A stretch of 58,121 nucleotides of DNA from Bacteroidota bacterium (GCA_022567155.1 JADFHN010000016.1:1-58121), one strand, 5' to 3'. Shown: positions 37,329-47,196, counted from the first letter of the stretch. The notes: generated by a model not told the origin, from the letters alone. Translations and numbers: made by a program.

Positions 37329-39191
37329 ATGTTTACTGAATACAATGTCATTGTGGTTGGTGGGGGCCATGCGGGTTGTGAAGCCGCTGCTGCCGCTGCC
37401 AATATGGGCTCAAAAGTGCTTCTGGTAACTATGAATATGGCCACTATTGGGCAGATGTCGTGCAATCCCGCCATGGGAGGTGTGGCAAAAGGACAAATTG
37501 TGCGCGAAATAGATGCACTGGGCGGGTTATCAGGAATTGTATCCGACAAATCAATGATCCAGTTCAGAATGCTTAACCGGTCGAAAGGACCTGCGATGTG
37601 GAGTCCGCGCACTCAAAACGACCGTATGCGTTTTGCAGCAGAGTGGCGGCTTGCGCTGGAGCAAATACCAAATCTGGATATGTGGCAGGAAATGGTGTCG
37701 GAAATACTCGTGGCAGATAATAAAGTATGCGGTGTAAAAACAGGCATGGGCCTTGAAATAAGGTCTAAAACGGTGATACTCACCAACGGCACCTTTCTGA
37801 ATGGCATTATACACATCGGGGAAAAACAATTCGGTGGCGGACGAACCGGCGAAAAAGCAGCCACCGGGCTGACTGAACAACTTGTACTTCTGGGTTTTGA
37901 AGCCGGCCGCATGAAAACGGGCACACCGCCAAGAATTGACGGCCGTTCGCTTAATTATGAATTGATGGAAGAACAAAAGGGAGATGAAATACCTGGTAAA
38001 TTTTCTTTCACAGATACAACGCCGTTAAAACACCAGAAAAGTTGTTATATCACCTATACCAATCCGGTAGTGCATGAAATTCTTGAAACTGGATTTGAGA
38101 AGTCCCCCATGTTTACCGGCCGCATTAAGGGCACAGGACCCCGGTACTGTCCGTCCATTGAAGATAAAATCAACCGGTTTGCAGAACGTACGCGTCACCA
38201 GATATTTGTGGAACCCGAAGGATGGGAAACGATAGAAATTTACATGAACGGATTTTCTACTTCACTGCCTGAAAATGTTCAATTTAAGGCCCTGCGTAAT
38301 ATTCCGGGATTTGAGAAAGCGAAAATGTTCAGGCCAGGGTACGCCATAGAATACGATTATTTCCCGCCTACCCAACTGATGCAATCCCTCGAAACCAGGC
38401 TGATCGATGGCCTGTATTTTGCAGGCCAGATAAACGGAACCACCGGTTATGAAGAAGCTGCAGGACAGGGACTGATGGCAGGCATAAACGCGCATTTGAA
38501 AATCACAGGCAACGAACCGTTTGTACTCAAACGGTCAGAAGCGTATATAGGCGTGCTGATAGACGACCTGATAAATAAAGGAACTGAGGAACCATACCGC
38601 ATGTTTACCTCACGTGCTGAATTCCGTATTCTGCTCCGGCAGGACAATGCCGACTTGCGACTGACCGAAAAAGGCCACAGCCTTGGCCTGATTTCGGATA
38701 AAAGGTTGGATACGGTGCTTGACAAGAAAAATGAGATCAGCAAACTTAAAGCGGACTTGCAGCTGATAAAAGTTGCGCCAGAAGAAGTAAATGAAACCCT
38801 CATTGGTTTTAAGACCGCCGCAATACGTGAAAAGGCGCCGGTGATCAATTTGCTGAAACGACCTGAATTCAGTATCCACCATCTCAAACACCTTGACAGC
38901 TCGCTTTCAGAATACCTGAATGCGTATAGCAATGAAATACTCGACCAGGTGGAGATTCAGATCAAATACGATGTTTATATCAAAAAAGAGCAGCATCTTG
39001 CCAGTAAAATCAATGCGCTGGAAAATCAACGTATGAATCCGGATTTTGATTATGACAGCATTAAAGCATTATCAGCCGAAGGCCGCGAAAAACTTAAAAG
39101 ATTCAAGCCGGCAACACTGGGCCAGGCATCGCGTATCAGCGGGGTATCGCCTGCCGATATATCTATTTTGATGATTTATTTGGGTAAATAA
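37329..39191 (+). CDS. mnmG: tRNA uridine-5-carboxymethylaminomethyl modification enzyme MnmG (GidA)
   Basis: 620 residues from ATG 37329 (an in-frame TTG two codons before is not preferred). FAD-binding GGGHAGCEAA (11-20), SCNPAMGGVAKGQIVREIDALGG, MKTGTPPRIDGRS, GPRYCPSIEDKI, the FAGQINGTTGYEEAAGQG block and the C-terminal helical MnmE-binding domain are all present. With MnmE it makes the cmnm5 modification at U34 of certain tRNAs. The next gene starts at the base right after its stop, so they are translationally coupled. Confidence 0.97.
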   Translation: MFTEYNVIVVGGGHAGCEAAAAAANMGSKVLLVTMNMATIGQMSCNPAMGGVAKGQIVREIDALGGLSGIVSDKSMIQFRMLNRSKGPAMWSPRTQNDRMRFAAEWRLALEQIPNLDMWQEMVSEILVADNKVCGVKTGMGLEIRSKTVILTNGTFLNGIIHIGEKQFGGGRTGEKAATGLTEQLVLLGFEAGRMKTGTPPRIDGRSLNYELMEEQKGDEIPGKFSFTDTTPLKHQKSCYITYTNPVVHEILETGFEKSPMFTGRIKGTGPRYCPSIEDKINRFAERTRHQIFVEPEGWETIEIYMNGFSTSLPENVQFKALRNIPGFEKAKMFRPGYAIEYDYFPPTQLMQSLETRLIDGLYFAGQINGTTGYEEAAGQGLMAGINAHLKITGNEPFVLKRSEAYIGVLIDDLINKGTEEPYRMFTSRAEFRILLRQDNADLRLTEKGHSLGLISDKRLDTVLDKKNEISKLKADLQLIKVAPEEVNETLIGFKTAAIREKAPVINLLKRPEFSIHHLKHLDSSLSEYLNAYSNEILDQVEIQIKYDVYIKKEQHLASKINALENQRMNPDFDYDSIKALSAEGREKLKRFKPATLGQASRISGVSPADISILMIYLGK

Positions 39192-40073
39192 ATGACGTAT
39201 GAACGATTAGATAAATGTCCGCTTTGCCACAGTGGGCATTTTCGTAATTACCTGATAGCAAAAGATCACCTGCTTACTGGTGAAAGTTTTGCTATTGTGG
39301 AATGTGAAAATTGTAAACTTAAATTTACGAACCCAAGACCCTCCCTGTCCGATATTCATAAATACTATCAGTCTGAAGATTACATTTCACATTCAAACAA
39401 AAGCAATTCTCCGGTAAATTTGATCTATAAAATAGCCAGGTATTTTACCTTGAAGTCAAAACTCCGCCTTATTGCACACCACAGCAGAAAAAAAACGCTG
39501 CTTGATGTTGGATGCGGTACCGGGCATTTCCTGGATCTGTGCCAAGCAAACGGATGGGATTGTAATGGTATTGAACCGGATGAAAACACAAGAAAGATGG
39601 TGATGCAAAAAAAAGCGCTCGCCATTTACCCTGATTTGAAAGATCTACCCGAAAATCAGAAATTTGATGTGATAACCTTATGGCATGTACTTGAACATGT
39701 ATATCAGTTAGATGAAACCCTTTTGACCCTGCATGCACGGCTCCACAAGAAAGGTGTATTGTTTATTGCGCTTCCAAACTGTGCGTCCTGGGATGCAAAC
39801 CATTATAAAGAGGACTGGGCCGCATATGATGTCCCGCGTCACTTATATCATTTTGACCCTGAAACTTTTAAAAAATTAATTGTCAGGTATAATTTTAAGA
39901 TTAAAGATATTTTACCACAAAAATTAGATGCTTATTATGTAAGTTTATTAAGTGAAAAATATTTGAATAATCGATTTAACTATTATAGAGCTATAATAAA
40001 TGGAATAACTTCAAATAAATTTGCATTTAAAAGTAATCTTTATTCAAGCTTAATATACGTAATTTCCAAATGA
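39192..40073 (+). CDS. Zinc-ribbon class I SAM methyltransferase (Methyltransf_23)
   Basis: 293 residues. N-terminal zinc ribbon CPLC ... CENC (~9-41) followed by KFTNPRPS, then a SAM-binding fold with LLDVGCGTGHFLDLC (~97-111), FDVITLWHVLEHV and the PNCASWDANHYKEDWAAYDVPRHLYHF segment. This architecture is common among polysaccharide or lipid-linked methyltransferases. The ATG abuts the mnmG stop and the end overlaps the next gene by 4 bp (ATGA). The last 60 residues are notably AT-rich. Confidence 0.87.
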   Translation: MTYERLDKCPLCHSGHFRNYLIAKDHLLTGESFAIVECENCKLKFTNPRPSLSDIHKYYQSEDYISHSNKSNSPVNLIYKIARYFTLKSKLRLIAHHSRKKTLLDVGCGTGHFLDLCQANGWDCNGIEPDENTRKMVMQKKALAIYPDLKDLPENQKFDVITLWHVLEHVYQLDETLLTLHARLHKKGVLFIALPNCASWDANHYKEDWAAYDVPRHLYHFDPETFKKLIVRYNFKIKDILPQKLDAYYVSLLSEKYLNNRFNYYRAIINGITSNKFAFKSNLYSSLIYVISK

Positions 40074-41731
40074 GATTATTGCAGCTGATCCTGTGTGTGT
40101 GTGTAATTGCCTTCATTTATTCATGTGCAAGCCAGATGCCCCCCACAGGCGGACCCAAAGATGAAGATCCTCCCGTATTGGAATATTCCATTCCATCGAA
40201 TTTTGCCCTTAATTTTAACGAAACCACCATCGAACTTACTTTTGATGAGCCGATAATCGTTTTTAATCTCAAAAATGAACTGATCATCACCCCAACCTTT
40301 TTTGGAAAATATAATTCCAAAATACGCAAGAATAGTGTTATCTTAACTTTCGAAGAACCCTTTCCAGACAGCACAACTTTTACACTCAACTTTCGGGAAG
40401 GAATCAAAGACATTACCGAAGGCAATGCGGCCGAAAACTTACGCCTTGCATTCAGCACCTGGGATTTTATCGATTCCCTGTCAATCGAAGGCACGATAAC
40501 TGACCTGTTCACGGTTGAGCCCGTCGATAATTATACAGTAGGAATATTTAATGTTGCAGATACGATTACCCCGTTAAACGGACCTCCGCTTTATTTCACC
40601 CGTACAAATAAAGCCGGACATTACATTATTGAAAATATCAAGCAGGGAAATTACCGGATATATGCATTTAATGATGACAACAACAATTTGCTTATAGAAT
40701 CCAGAAATGAAGAATACGGTTTTATACCGCAGACACTGGCGCTTGATTCTTCGCTGTCTGAAATAAATATTAAAATACAACATATGGATTTTAATGAATT
40801 GCTAATAATAGCAGCGAGGCAAAATGGCCATTATTATGAAATTAAAACCTCAAAACATGTTATTGATCATTCGCTCAGTATAATGGATCTGTCCGACACA
40901 CTCATTTATATGCTTACGGAAAATAACCGTACATTTAAAATATTTAATACATTCCACATTGCCGACAGCGCTGCCCTGCTGCTGGAAATAACTGACTCAT
41001 TGCTTACTACAGTTTCTGATACTATTTATATGCGTTTTGAAGAAACAAGCAGGTCAAAAGATGATTTTACGCTGAAATTTTCTGAAAACCCGAACATAAA
41101 TAAGGAAACAAGTATTTTTCATACCCGCATAGCCCTTACTAAACCTGTGCATATTATCAACCGGGATAGTATTAATATTGCCTGGGATAGCGTACGTATA
41201 ACTACCTTTCCTATTGAAAATTTTTCATACAACACATATAAAACAGAAGTAACAATTGAAAAAGACCTTACCGACGATCCGAATTATATACCCGATAGTA
41301 TTTCCGCACCCTTTCATTTCATGCTTTATCCTTCTGCTTTTATAAGTATTGAAGAAGATTCAAGTTTGCAAACCAATCTTCAAATAAAATTTATTGAACT
41401 TAAGAATTTTGGAATCATTAGAGGTGAGATTGACGTTTTTTATTCGCATTTTACCATTCAGCTTATTGATGATAAAAACAATGTAATTCGTACTTCCAGG
41501 GATGTAAAAGAATACTATTTTGATTATCTGACCCCCGGAAAATACAAATTGCGTTTACTGGCTGACGAAGACAATGACGGATACTGGTTTCCGGGAAGTT
41601 TAATTGAAAACATTGAACACGAACCTGTTCTGTATTACATATCTGAGTCCGGTGACACAGAACTTACCTTACGTGCTAATTGGGAGCTTGTGGATATCTC
41701 CATTAAAACAGATACGTTAAATGTGAATTAG
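40070..41731 (+). CDS. Ig-like domain lipoprotein (SbsA/Big_5-type)
   Basis: 553 residues with a lipoprotein signal (AFIYSC, C20) and the phylum-typical mature start ASQMPPTGGPKDEDPPVL. An Ig-like Big_5 domain follows (~35-130: IELTFDEPIIVF, FTLNFREGIKD), then a carboxypeptidase-regulatory-like domain (IENIKQGNYRIYAFNDDNNN) and further beta-rich repeats to the tail. Probably an outer-membrane-attached, surface or periplasmic protein of unknown role. Overlaps the preceding methyltransferase gene by four bases and ends the mnmG block. Confidence 0.85.
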   Translation: MRLLQLILCVCVIAFIYSCASQMPPTGGPKDEDPPVLEYSIPSNFALNFNETTIELTFDEPIIVFNLKNELIITPTFFGKYNSKIRKNSVILTFEEPFPDSTTFTLNFREGIKDITEGNAAENLRLAFSTWDFIDSLSIEGTITDLFTVEPVDNYTVGIFNVADTITPLNGPPLYFTRTNKAGHYIIENIKQGNYRIYAFNDDNNNLLIESRNEEYGFIPQTLALDSSLSEINIKIQHMDFNELLIIAARQNGHYYEIKTSKHVIDHSLSIMDLSDTLIYMLTENNRTFKIFNTFHIADSAALLLEITDSLLTTVSDTIYMRFEETSRSKDDFTLKFSENPNINKETSIFHTRIALTKPVHIINRDSINIAWDSVRITTFPIENFSYNTYKTEVTIEKDLTDDPNYIPDSISAPFHFMLYPSAFISIEEDSSLQTNLQIKFIELKNFGIIRGEIDVFYSHFTIQLIDDKNNVIRTSRDVKEYYFDYLTPGKYKLRLLADEDNDGYWFPGSLIENIEHEPVLYYISESGDTELTLRANWELVDISIKTDTLNVN

Positions 41732-42063
41732 TGTATAAAAACAATCGTTGAATGTAGAAAAAGAAACTAACGATCAATGCACATGCCGTATATGTAGATA
41801 AATCACATTTATTAACAGTGTTTTCCTTACGTAGGTATGTTCTGAATAGTTATTCACAGAAAAATAAAGTTTATGGATAAGTATATAATTATCTGATTAT
41901 CAACTTTTTATTGTATATATAAGATGTCTATAAGTTGTAAATTATCAATCTTCAATCCACATTTATTAATGTCAAGAATTAATTTCAATTTTTATCCACC
42001 AATTTCACAAGCTAATAATATTAATAATAAATTTATATAAATATTTTATTGTTACGTATATAG
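41732..42063. other. Candidate chromosomal origin: AT-rich gap with DnaA-box cluster
   Basis: Non-coding, strongly AT-rich. DnaA-box-like 9-mers: TTATTCACA at 41850-41858 (+, fits TTATNCACA), TTATCCATA at 41872-41880 (-, 8/9), CAATCCACA at 41953-41961 (7/9), TTATCCACC at 41992-42000 (+, 8/9) and TTTTCCACA at 42071-42079 (-, fits TTWTNCACA, just inside the next gene). The right end, 42011-42055, is nearly pure A/T and could be the unwinding element. The parS-like pair and mnmG lie 2.5-4.5 kb upstream. Not proven: dnaA is absent here. Confidence 0.55.
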
Positions 42064-43926
42064 ATGTATATGTGGAAAACCACCAAAATATTGAATTTTG
42101 TACTTGTTCTGATGGTATTGATATTTTCCTTGTCAAAGGTACAGGCGCAGCGCGAACTGGAGATCCGGCTTGCTGATGAATATTATCAAAACGGTGAACT
42201 GGAAAAAGCATGGTCGGTTTATGAAAGCATAGCTAAAAACTTCAGGTACATACCTCAGATACATCATAATTATTTTTCCCTTTTACTGGATCTGAAAGAA
42301 TTTAACGTAGCGCGCAAATACCTGAAAAATGTTATTAAAAAATATCCGTCAAACCTTTATTATATCCTGGACCGTGGCCTAATCTACAGGGAAGAAGGGA
42401 ACGAGGAAGAGATGCACTTGTATTTTAATAAACTGATTCGGGATGAAATCAGTAACGACAATTATAAAACAAGAGTTGCTGCACAATACTTTATAAACCG
42501 TCAGGTGGTTGATTATGCGATTCTTGTTTACCGGCAAGCACGGACTTTCCAGGGTGATACAAATGCATATTCGTTTGAACTTGCTAATATTTACCGGTTT
42601 CAGAACAAAAAGGATCTGATGGTGGACGAATACCTTAAGTACCTCGCCGTAACGCCGTCCAATCTTAATTTTGTCCGTAACACGATGCAACTGGTGCTTA
42701 CCGAACCGGAAGACCTGGATAATCTTGAAGTGTTGTTGTTCAGGAAAATTCAAGATGATCCGGGGAATGCCATTTTCAATGAGTTGCTCATATGGGTGAA
42801 TCTTCAGCAGAAGAACTTTAACGGGGCTTTTATTCAAGCCCGCGCGCTGGATCGACGTAAAGGAGCTGCCGGCGACAGGGCAATGAATATCGGGAAAATT
42901 GCACTCGATAATAAAGATTATAAAGCCGCGGCAAAAATATTTGATTACATCATAAATCAGTATCCCGAAACAGGCAATGCAATTTTAGCCCGTCATTACA
43001 GAATTAAAGCTGAGGAAGAGATCGTGAAAAGTACCTATCCGGTAAATCCGGCAAAAATCAGAGAACTTACTCACCAGTACCAGAATTTTATTGATGAAAC
43101 CGGCTACGAACGTACCACGCTGGAAGCTTACCGGAGCAAAGCGCTGCTGCATGCGTTTTACCTGGATGAAAAAGACAGTGCAATACACATTTTACATGAG
43201 ATCATTTCACATTCGAGGGCATCCGTAAACCTAAAAGCCAGGTCAAAACTTGATCTGGGTGATATTTATATTTTGACCAATGAACCATGGGAGTCCACAC
43301 TTTTATATGCGCAGGTAGAAAAATCAATGAAAGAAACATCAATCGGGTATGAAGCCAAATTGCGAAATGCCAAACTTTCGTATTACAAAGGTGAATTCAA
43401 ACTGGCACAAGAGCACCTGGATATTTTAAAAGAAGCTACTACCCGCGAAATTTCCAACGACGCCATGCGATTGAGCTTGCTGATACGCGACAATACCGGA
43501 CTTGATTCTACCGAAACGGCCATGCAGCACTATGCCACTATTGATTTAATACTGTTTCAGAACAAAACGGAAGAAGCAAAAAAAGAAATTGATTTTATGC
43601 TGGAGGAATACAACGCCCATGCTCTTGTGGATGAACTGTTGTGGTTGAAAGCCGATATATTACGTAAAGAAGGTAAATTCGAAGAAGCCCTCGAACATCT
43701 GACACGAATAAATGAAGAATTTTATTATGACATTTTGGGTGATGATGCCTACTACCGCATGGGTCTGATTTATGAAGAAAATCTGAATGAAGAATTCCGC
43801 GCCATGGAGATCTATCAGGATTTTCTGATACGTTATCCCGGAAGCATCTTTTCGGCTGATGTAAGAAAAAGATTCCGGACCCTGAGAGGAGATTTTGATG
43901 ATCAGGGCGTAGAACCTGTTAATTAA
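42064..43926 (+). CDS. Exported tetratricopeptide-repeat protein
   Basis: 620 residues. Signal peptide (ILNFVLVLMVLIFSLSKVQAQ, ends ~29), then TPR-like helical pairs over the whole length, for example LADEYYQNGELEKAWSVYESI, FNVARKYLKNVIKKYPSNLYY, KLDLGDIYILTNEPWESTLLYAQVE and the C-terminal MEIYQDFLIRYPGSIFSADVRKRFR. Periplasmic scaffold of unknown partner. The ATG at 42064 is kept; a second ATG two codons later is equally plausible. Probably transcribed with, or just after, the Ig-like lipoprotein gene, but separated from it by the AT-rich gap. Confidence 0.85.
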   Translation: MYMWKTTKILNFVLVLMVLIFSLSKVQAQRELEIRLADEYYQNGELEKAWSVYESIAKNFRYIPQIHHNYFSLLLDLKEFNVARKYLKNVIKKYPSNLYYILDRGLIYREEGNEEEMHLYFNKLIRDEISNDNYKTRVAAQYFINRQVVDYAILVYRQARTFQGDTNAYSFELANIYRFQNKKDLMVDEYLKYLAVTPSNLNFVRNTMQLVLTEPEDLDNLEVLLFRKIQDDPGNAIFNELLIWVNLQQKNFNGAFIQARALDRRKGAAGDRAMNIGKIALDNKDYKAAAKIFDYIINQYPETGNAILARHYRIKAEEEIVKSTYPVNPAKIRELTHQYQNFIDETGYERTTLEAYRSKALLHAFYLDEKDSAIHILHEIISHSRASVNLKARSKLDLGDIYILTNEPWESTLLYAQVEKSMKETSIGYEAKLRNAKLSYYKGEFKLAQEHLDILKEATTREISNDAMRLSLLIRDNTGLDSTETAMQHYATIDLILFQNKTEEAKKEIDFMLEEYNAHALVDELLWLKADILRKEGKFEEALEHLTRINEEFYYDILGDDAYYRMGLIYEENLNEEFRAMEIYQDFLIRYPGSIFSADVRKRFRTLRGDFDDQGVEPVN

Positions 43927-43927
43927 G

Positions 43928-44109
43928 AGTCTGTCTATAAAGTAATGATAATTGGAAAATTAAAAAAAATGCCGTGCCTGCCCTGACTACCGTCAGGCAG
44001 GCGGCAGGCAGGAATACCAATTTATTCCCCCGCCGCAGGCGGGAGTGTAGGGGTGGGTCAATATAAAAAGTCATTCATTTTTTTGAATTACGGACTTTAC
44101 AGACAGACT
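43928..44109. mobile_element. MITE-like element, 182 bp
   Basis: Terminal inverted repeats AGTCTGTCTATAAAGT (43928-43943) and its inverse at 44094-44109 match at 15 of 16. The inside holds a GC-rich CCTGCC/GGCAGG hairpin (43976-44002) and no ORF. Flanks are AATTAA-like on both sides, suggesting a short target duplication. It begins directly after the TPR gene stop. Confidence 0.65.
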
Positions 44110-44163
44110 ATAATTAATTAGAAAATTTCATTAAATTGTAGGAATCATAACCCTGCAGTCAGA

Positions 44164-45933
44164 ATGAAGCCAACTCGTCTGTTTGATTTATTGGAAAATC
44201 AACTTCTCAGTTTTCCACAGAAAGTTTGTGTTGCGTACAAGTACAACGGAACATGGAAAAAATTTAGCACTTCTGATGTTAATTCCATCGTAAACCACCT
44301 GAGCCTTGGTCTGCTTTCCTGCGGAATCACGAAAGGAGATAAAGTTGGTATCATTTCAGCAAACCGGCCGGAGTGGAATTTTGTTGACCTTGCTTTACAA
44401 CAAATCGGAGCCATCAGTGTACCGATGTATCCCAACAGTACGGAAAAAGATTATGCATATATATGCCGGCACAGTGAGTTGAAGATGGTTTTCGTTTCGG
44501 ATCAGAAGCTTGCTCACAGTGTTAAAAGGGCGCTTACAAGCGAAAATCTTAATGAAATCCATGTGTATTCATTTGATAAGACTGAAAATACTCAGCATTG
44601 GAAAGACCTGATAAAATCAGGGAAAAATGAAACCGTATCAAGGCTGCATGAAATGAAAGCGGAAGTTAAACCGGAAGATCTGTTTACCATTATTTACACT
44701 TCTGGAACAACAGGAACCCCCAAAGGCGTAATGCTCACCCATGATAATGTAATGAGTATAATTCGTTCGACCAGCGATTCGTTTGACATTGTGAACGAAT
44801 CATGGACGGCATTAAGTTTTCTGCCGTTGTGTCATATATTTGCCAGGGCCGTATTTTTTGTTGATCTTTTCAGAGGTGTATCCGTCTATTATGCGGAAAG
44901 TATGGATACGATTTCTGATAATTTAAAGGAAGTAAAACCGAATTATTTTGCAACGGTACCGCGACTGCTTGAAAAAGTGTATGATAAAATACTCGCCAAA
45001 GGTTATGAACTGAGTGGGGCTAAAAAACAGATTTTCTTTTGGGCAATCAGGGTGGGGAACAGCTATCAACCCGGGAAAAAAATGTCAGCCTTTTATAACT
45101 GGCAGTTGAAATGGGCTCGAAAACTGGTTTTCAGTAAATGGAAAGAAGCATTAGGTGGAAATCTCAGTTGTATCATTTCAGGGGCCTCCGCCCTGCAGCC
45201 CAGACTGGTGCGGATTTTCGGTGCAGCGGAGATTTTGTTATGCGAAGGCTACGGGCTGACAGAAACATCCCCTACAATCAGTATTGCCAAACCTTATGAA
45301 GAACGGATCAGACCCGGCTATGCAGGTGAATTAATTGATTGCGTAGAGGTAAAAATAGCCGACGACGGAGAAATACTTACCCGGGGGCCGAATGTAATGA
45401 TGGGATATTTTAAAGAGCCGGAACTTACGGCGGAGGTAATCACAAAAGATGGTTGGTTTCATACCGGAGATATCGGAGAACTTACCGATGACGGTTATCT
45501 GAAGATCACAGATAGAAAAAAGGAATTGTTCAAAACCTCGGGGGGCAAATACATAGCACCCCAGCCGCTGGAAAACAAATTCAAAGAATCCATATTGATA
45601 GATCAGATCATGGTAGTGGGCAACAACCGCAAATATCCGGCGGCGCTGATCGTACCCTTTTTCGGGGGCTTGCGTGAGTGGTGCCTGTTACACGACATAC
45701 CCTATACCAGCGATGCTGAAATGATCAGGCATCCGGAAGTGAAAATTAAATTTGATGAAGAAGTAGGGCGGTTAAATGAAAATTTTGCCCGCTTCGAACA
45801 AATTAAAAATTATACGCTGCTTAGTGTTCCATGGAGTATCGAAACCGATGAATTAACGCCTACACTGAAACTCAAGCGCCGGGTGGTAACCGAAAATTTT
45901 ACAGATGTCATTGAGTTGATGTATGCAGAGTAA
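44164..45933 (+). CDS. Long-chain fatty-acid-CoA ligase (AMP-binding)
   Basis: 589 residues. AMP-binding P-loop YTSGTTGTPKG (178-188), GYGLTETSP, the GWFHTGDIGEL adenylate-binding block and TDRKKELFKTSGGKYIAPQPLEN with the C-domain hinge. This is the FadD15-like long-chain acyl-CoA synthetase branch: it converts a fatty acid, ATP and CoA to acyl-CoA, AMP and pyrophosphate, at the inner face of the membrane. Full length. Preceded by the MITE-like element, so it probably has its own promoter. Confidence 0.93.
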   Translation: MKPTRLFDLLENQLLSFPQKVCVAYKYNGTWKKFSTSDVNSIVNHLSLGLLSCGITKGDKVGIISANRPEWNFVDLALQQIGAISVPMYPNSTEKDYAYICRHSELKMVFVSDQKLAHSVKRALTSENLNEIHVYSFDKTENTQHWKDLIKSGKNETVSRLHEMKAEVKPEDLFTIIYTSGTTGTPKGVMLTHDNVMSIIRSTSDSFDIVNESWTALSFLPLCHIFARAVFFVDLFRGVSVYYAESMDTISDNLKEVKPNYFATVPRLLEKVYDKILAKGYELSGAKKQIFFWAIRVGNSYQPGKKMSAFYNWQLKWARKLVFSKWKEALGGNLSCIISGASALQPRLVRIFGAAEILLCEGYGLTETSPTISIAKPYEERIRPGYAGELIDCVEVKIADDGEILTRGPNVMMGYFKEPELTAEVITKDGWFHTGDIGELTDDGYLKITDRKKELFKTSGGKYIAPQPLENKFKESILIDQIMVVGNNRKYPAALIVPFFGGLREWCLLHDIPYTSDAEMIRHPEVKIKFDEEVGRLNENFARFEQIKNYTLLSVPWSIETDELTPTLKLKRRVVTENFTDVIELMYAE

Positions 45934-46327
45934 ATAGTTTGGTAAAATAAAAGATCTGAAGACTCTGCTTTGCCTGGGGAATCGTGCGCCGAAGCCGAAA
46001 TTTGAAATCGAATTTTTTTATTGATCCCTTTTGACAATGGATACAATGTGCTTATAAATATTTGATAGTTCAAATTCTTTTGAATGATAAAGTAGTTCTC
46101 CGTACAGCTAACAACAATTACCGTTTATCAACACCGTGTGGCAATTATTTACTATTCAAATGTACTGGATTAATTATGGAATCCAACGAACTACCAATAT
46201 TGGTCAAATCAGTTTCACAAAAGTGCATATAAATCTCTGTGGTTCTACTATTGAGTGTCCTAATAACTGTCGATTGTATCTTAAATTCGTATCGTTTTCC
46301 AGTAATTTGAATATTCGATGAGCATCA
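45934..46327. other. Gene-free gap between convergent genes
   Basis: About 390 bp, AT-rich, with no recognisable gene, hairpin or repeat. It separates the acyl-CoA ligase from the low-GC thioredoxin-like block and may mark the boundary of an inserted segment. Confidence 0.4.
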
Positions 46328-46900
46328 TCAAAATTTCATTAGTTTATTGATTTTATTATTGTGTGCATCGTAGTTAGTAAGCATACCTGGAACTCCTTCG
46401 TAAGACACCAAGTAACCATGCACATAATCTCTGATTATTCCGTTTTTATCAATAAAAAATGTTAAAGGAAAACCTCTACCAAATTTGTATTCTTTCATTA
46501 TTTTATCTGCACTGGGAATAATTTCAAATTCAATCAAATCATTCTTAAAAACAGGTTTTTTTAATTTATAGAATTTACCATTTTTAATAATCTTATTGTT
46601 TAATTCCTCTTTAGAGTTATCCATTAGAGAAATCAGAAGAAAATTATCCTCACTTCTCTCTTCTACAATTATATTAAAATCGACAATTTCTTTGAAACAA
46701 GCTGCACAACTCAAACTCCAAAAATTAACCATTACAATTTTCCCTTTATGTTCACTTAAATCAAAGATTTCCCCACCTAGCGTCTCTGCAATGAAGTTAG
46801 GAGCATTTTGATTTACCAAACTATCTAGACGATCTTCACGAGGTTGACCATAAACAATAAATCCTTGAAGAATAAAAAATAAACTTAATATCGTCTTCAT
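46328..46900 (-). CDS. TlpA-like thioredoxin-fold protein with CAAC motif
   Basis: 190 residues from ATG 46900, which gives a signal peptide (MKTILSLFFILQGFIVYGQ); the open frame extends upstream only through copy C of the dispersed repeat. AhpC/TSA-Redoxin fold: APNFIAETLGGEIFDLSEHKGKIVMVNFWSLSCAACFKEI with CxxC at C65/C68, and the cis-proline FPLTFFIDKNGIIRDYVHG. The dipeptide between cysteines (AA) is unlike the GP of thioredoxin. Probably a periplasmic thiol reductant. Low GC like its two neighbours. Confidence 0.82.
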   Translation of the reverse strand: MKTILSLFFILQGFIVYGQPREDRLDSLVNQNAPNFIAETLGGEIFDLSEHKGKIVMVNFWSLSCAACFKEIVDFNIIVEERSEDNFLLISLMDNSKEELNNKIIKNGKFYKLKKPVFKNDLIEFEIIPSADKIMKEYKFGRGFPLTFFIDKNGIIRDYVHGYLVSYEGVPGMLTNYDAHNNKINKLMKF

Positions 46901-46913
46901 AATATATAAATTG

Positions 46914-46991
46914 ATTGCTGGTAAACCCGAATATATGAAATTCCATGAATTTACACTATGTCTTCGATGTAATTTCCATCGTATCAATCGG
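46914..46991 (-). repeat. Dispersed ~80-bp repeat, copy C
   Basis: Reverse strand begins CCGATTGATACGATGGAAAT at 46991 and ends 14 bp before the CAAC thioredoxin gene. Its first 23 bases equal copy A; later parts diverge but keep GACATAG, GTAAAT and ATATATTCGGGTTT. Confidence 0.65.
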
Positions 46992-47196
46992 GCTTCAGAT
47001 CAAGGGTAAGGCCGAAACAGCAGAGGTTTAGGTTTTGATCTCAACCCAAGCGAAAAACACGGTGGAACAGCTACTAATCACTCATGACCCTATTGTGGGG
47101 TCCACTGTGTTTGTTCACTAATTGTTGTACACAGTGCCCTGAAATCTGTATATGACCACTTATTAAAGCTCAATCTCGTGTCAACTCATCAAAATC

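Noticed and set aside
37176-37370. Reverse-strand frame containing MFHVEH and FHVER peptides
   Set aside because: These peptides are the translation of the two parS-like palindromes, a familiar false gene; it overlaps ybeY and mnmG.
43976-44002. CRISPR-like repeat cluster of CCTGCC motifs
   Set aside because: Isolated hairpins with no regular spacer array; explained as REP/MITE sequence.
46136-46321. 61-residue frame in the gap before the thioredoxin-like block
   Set aside because: No similarity or translation signals; composition equals the surrounding AT-rich spacer.
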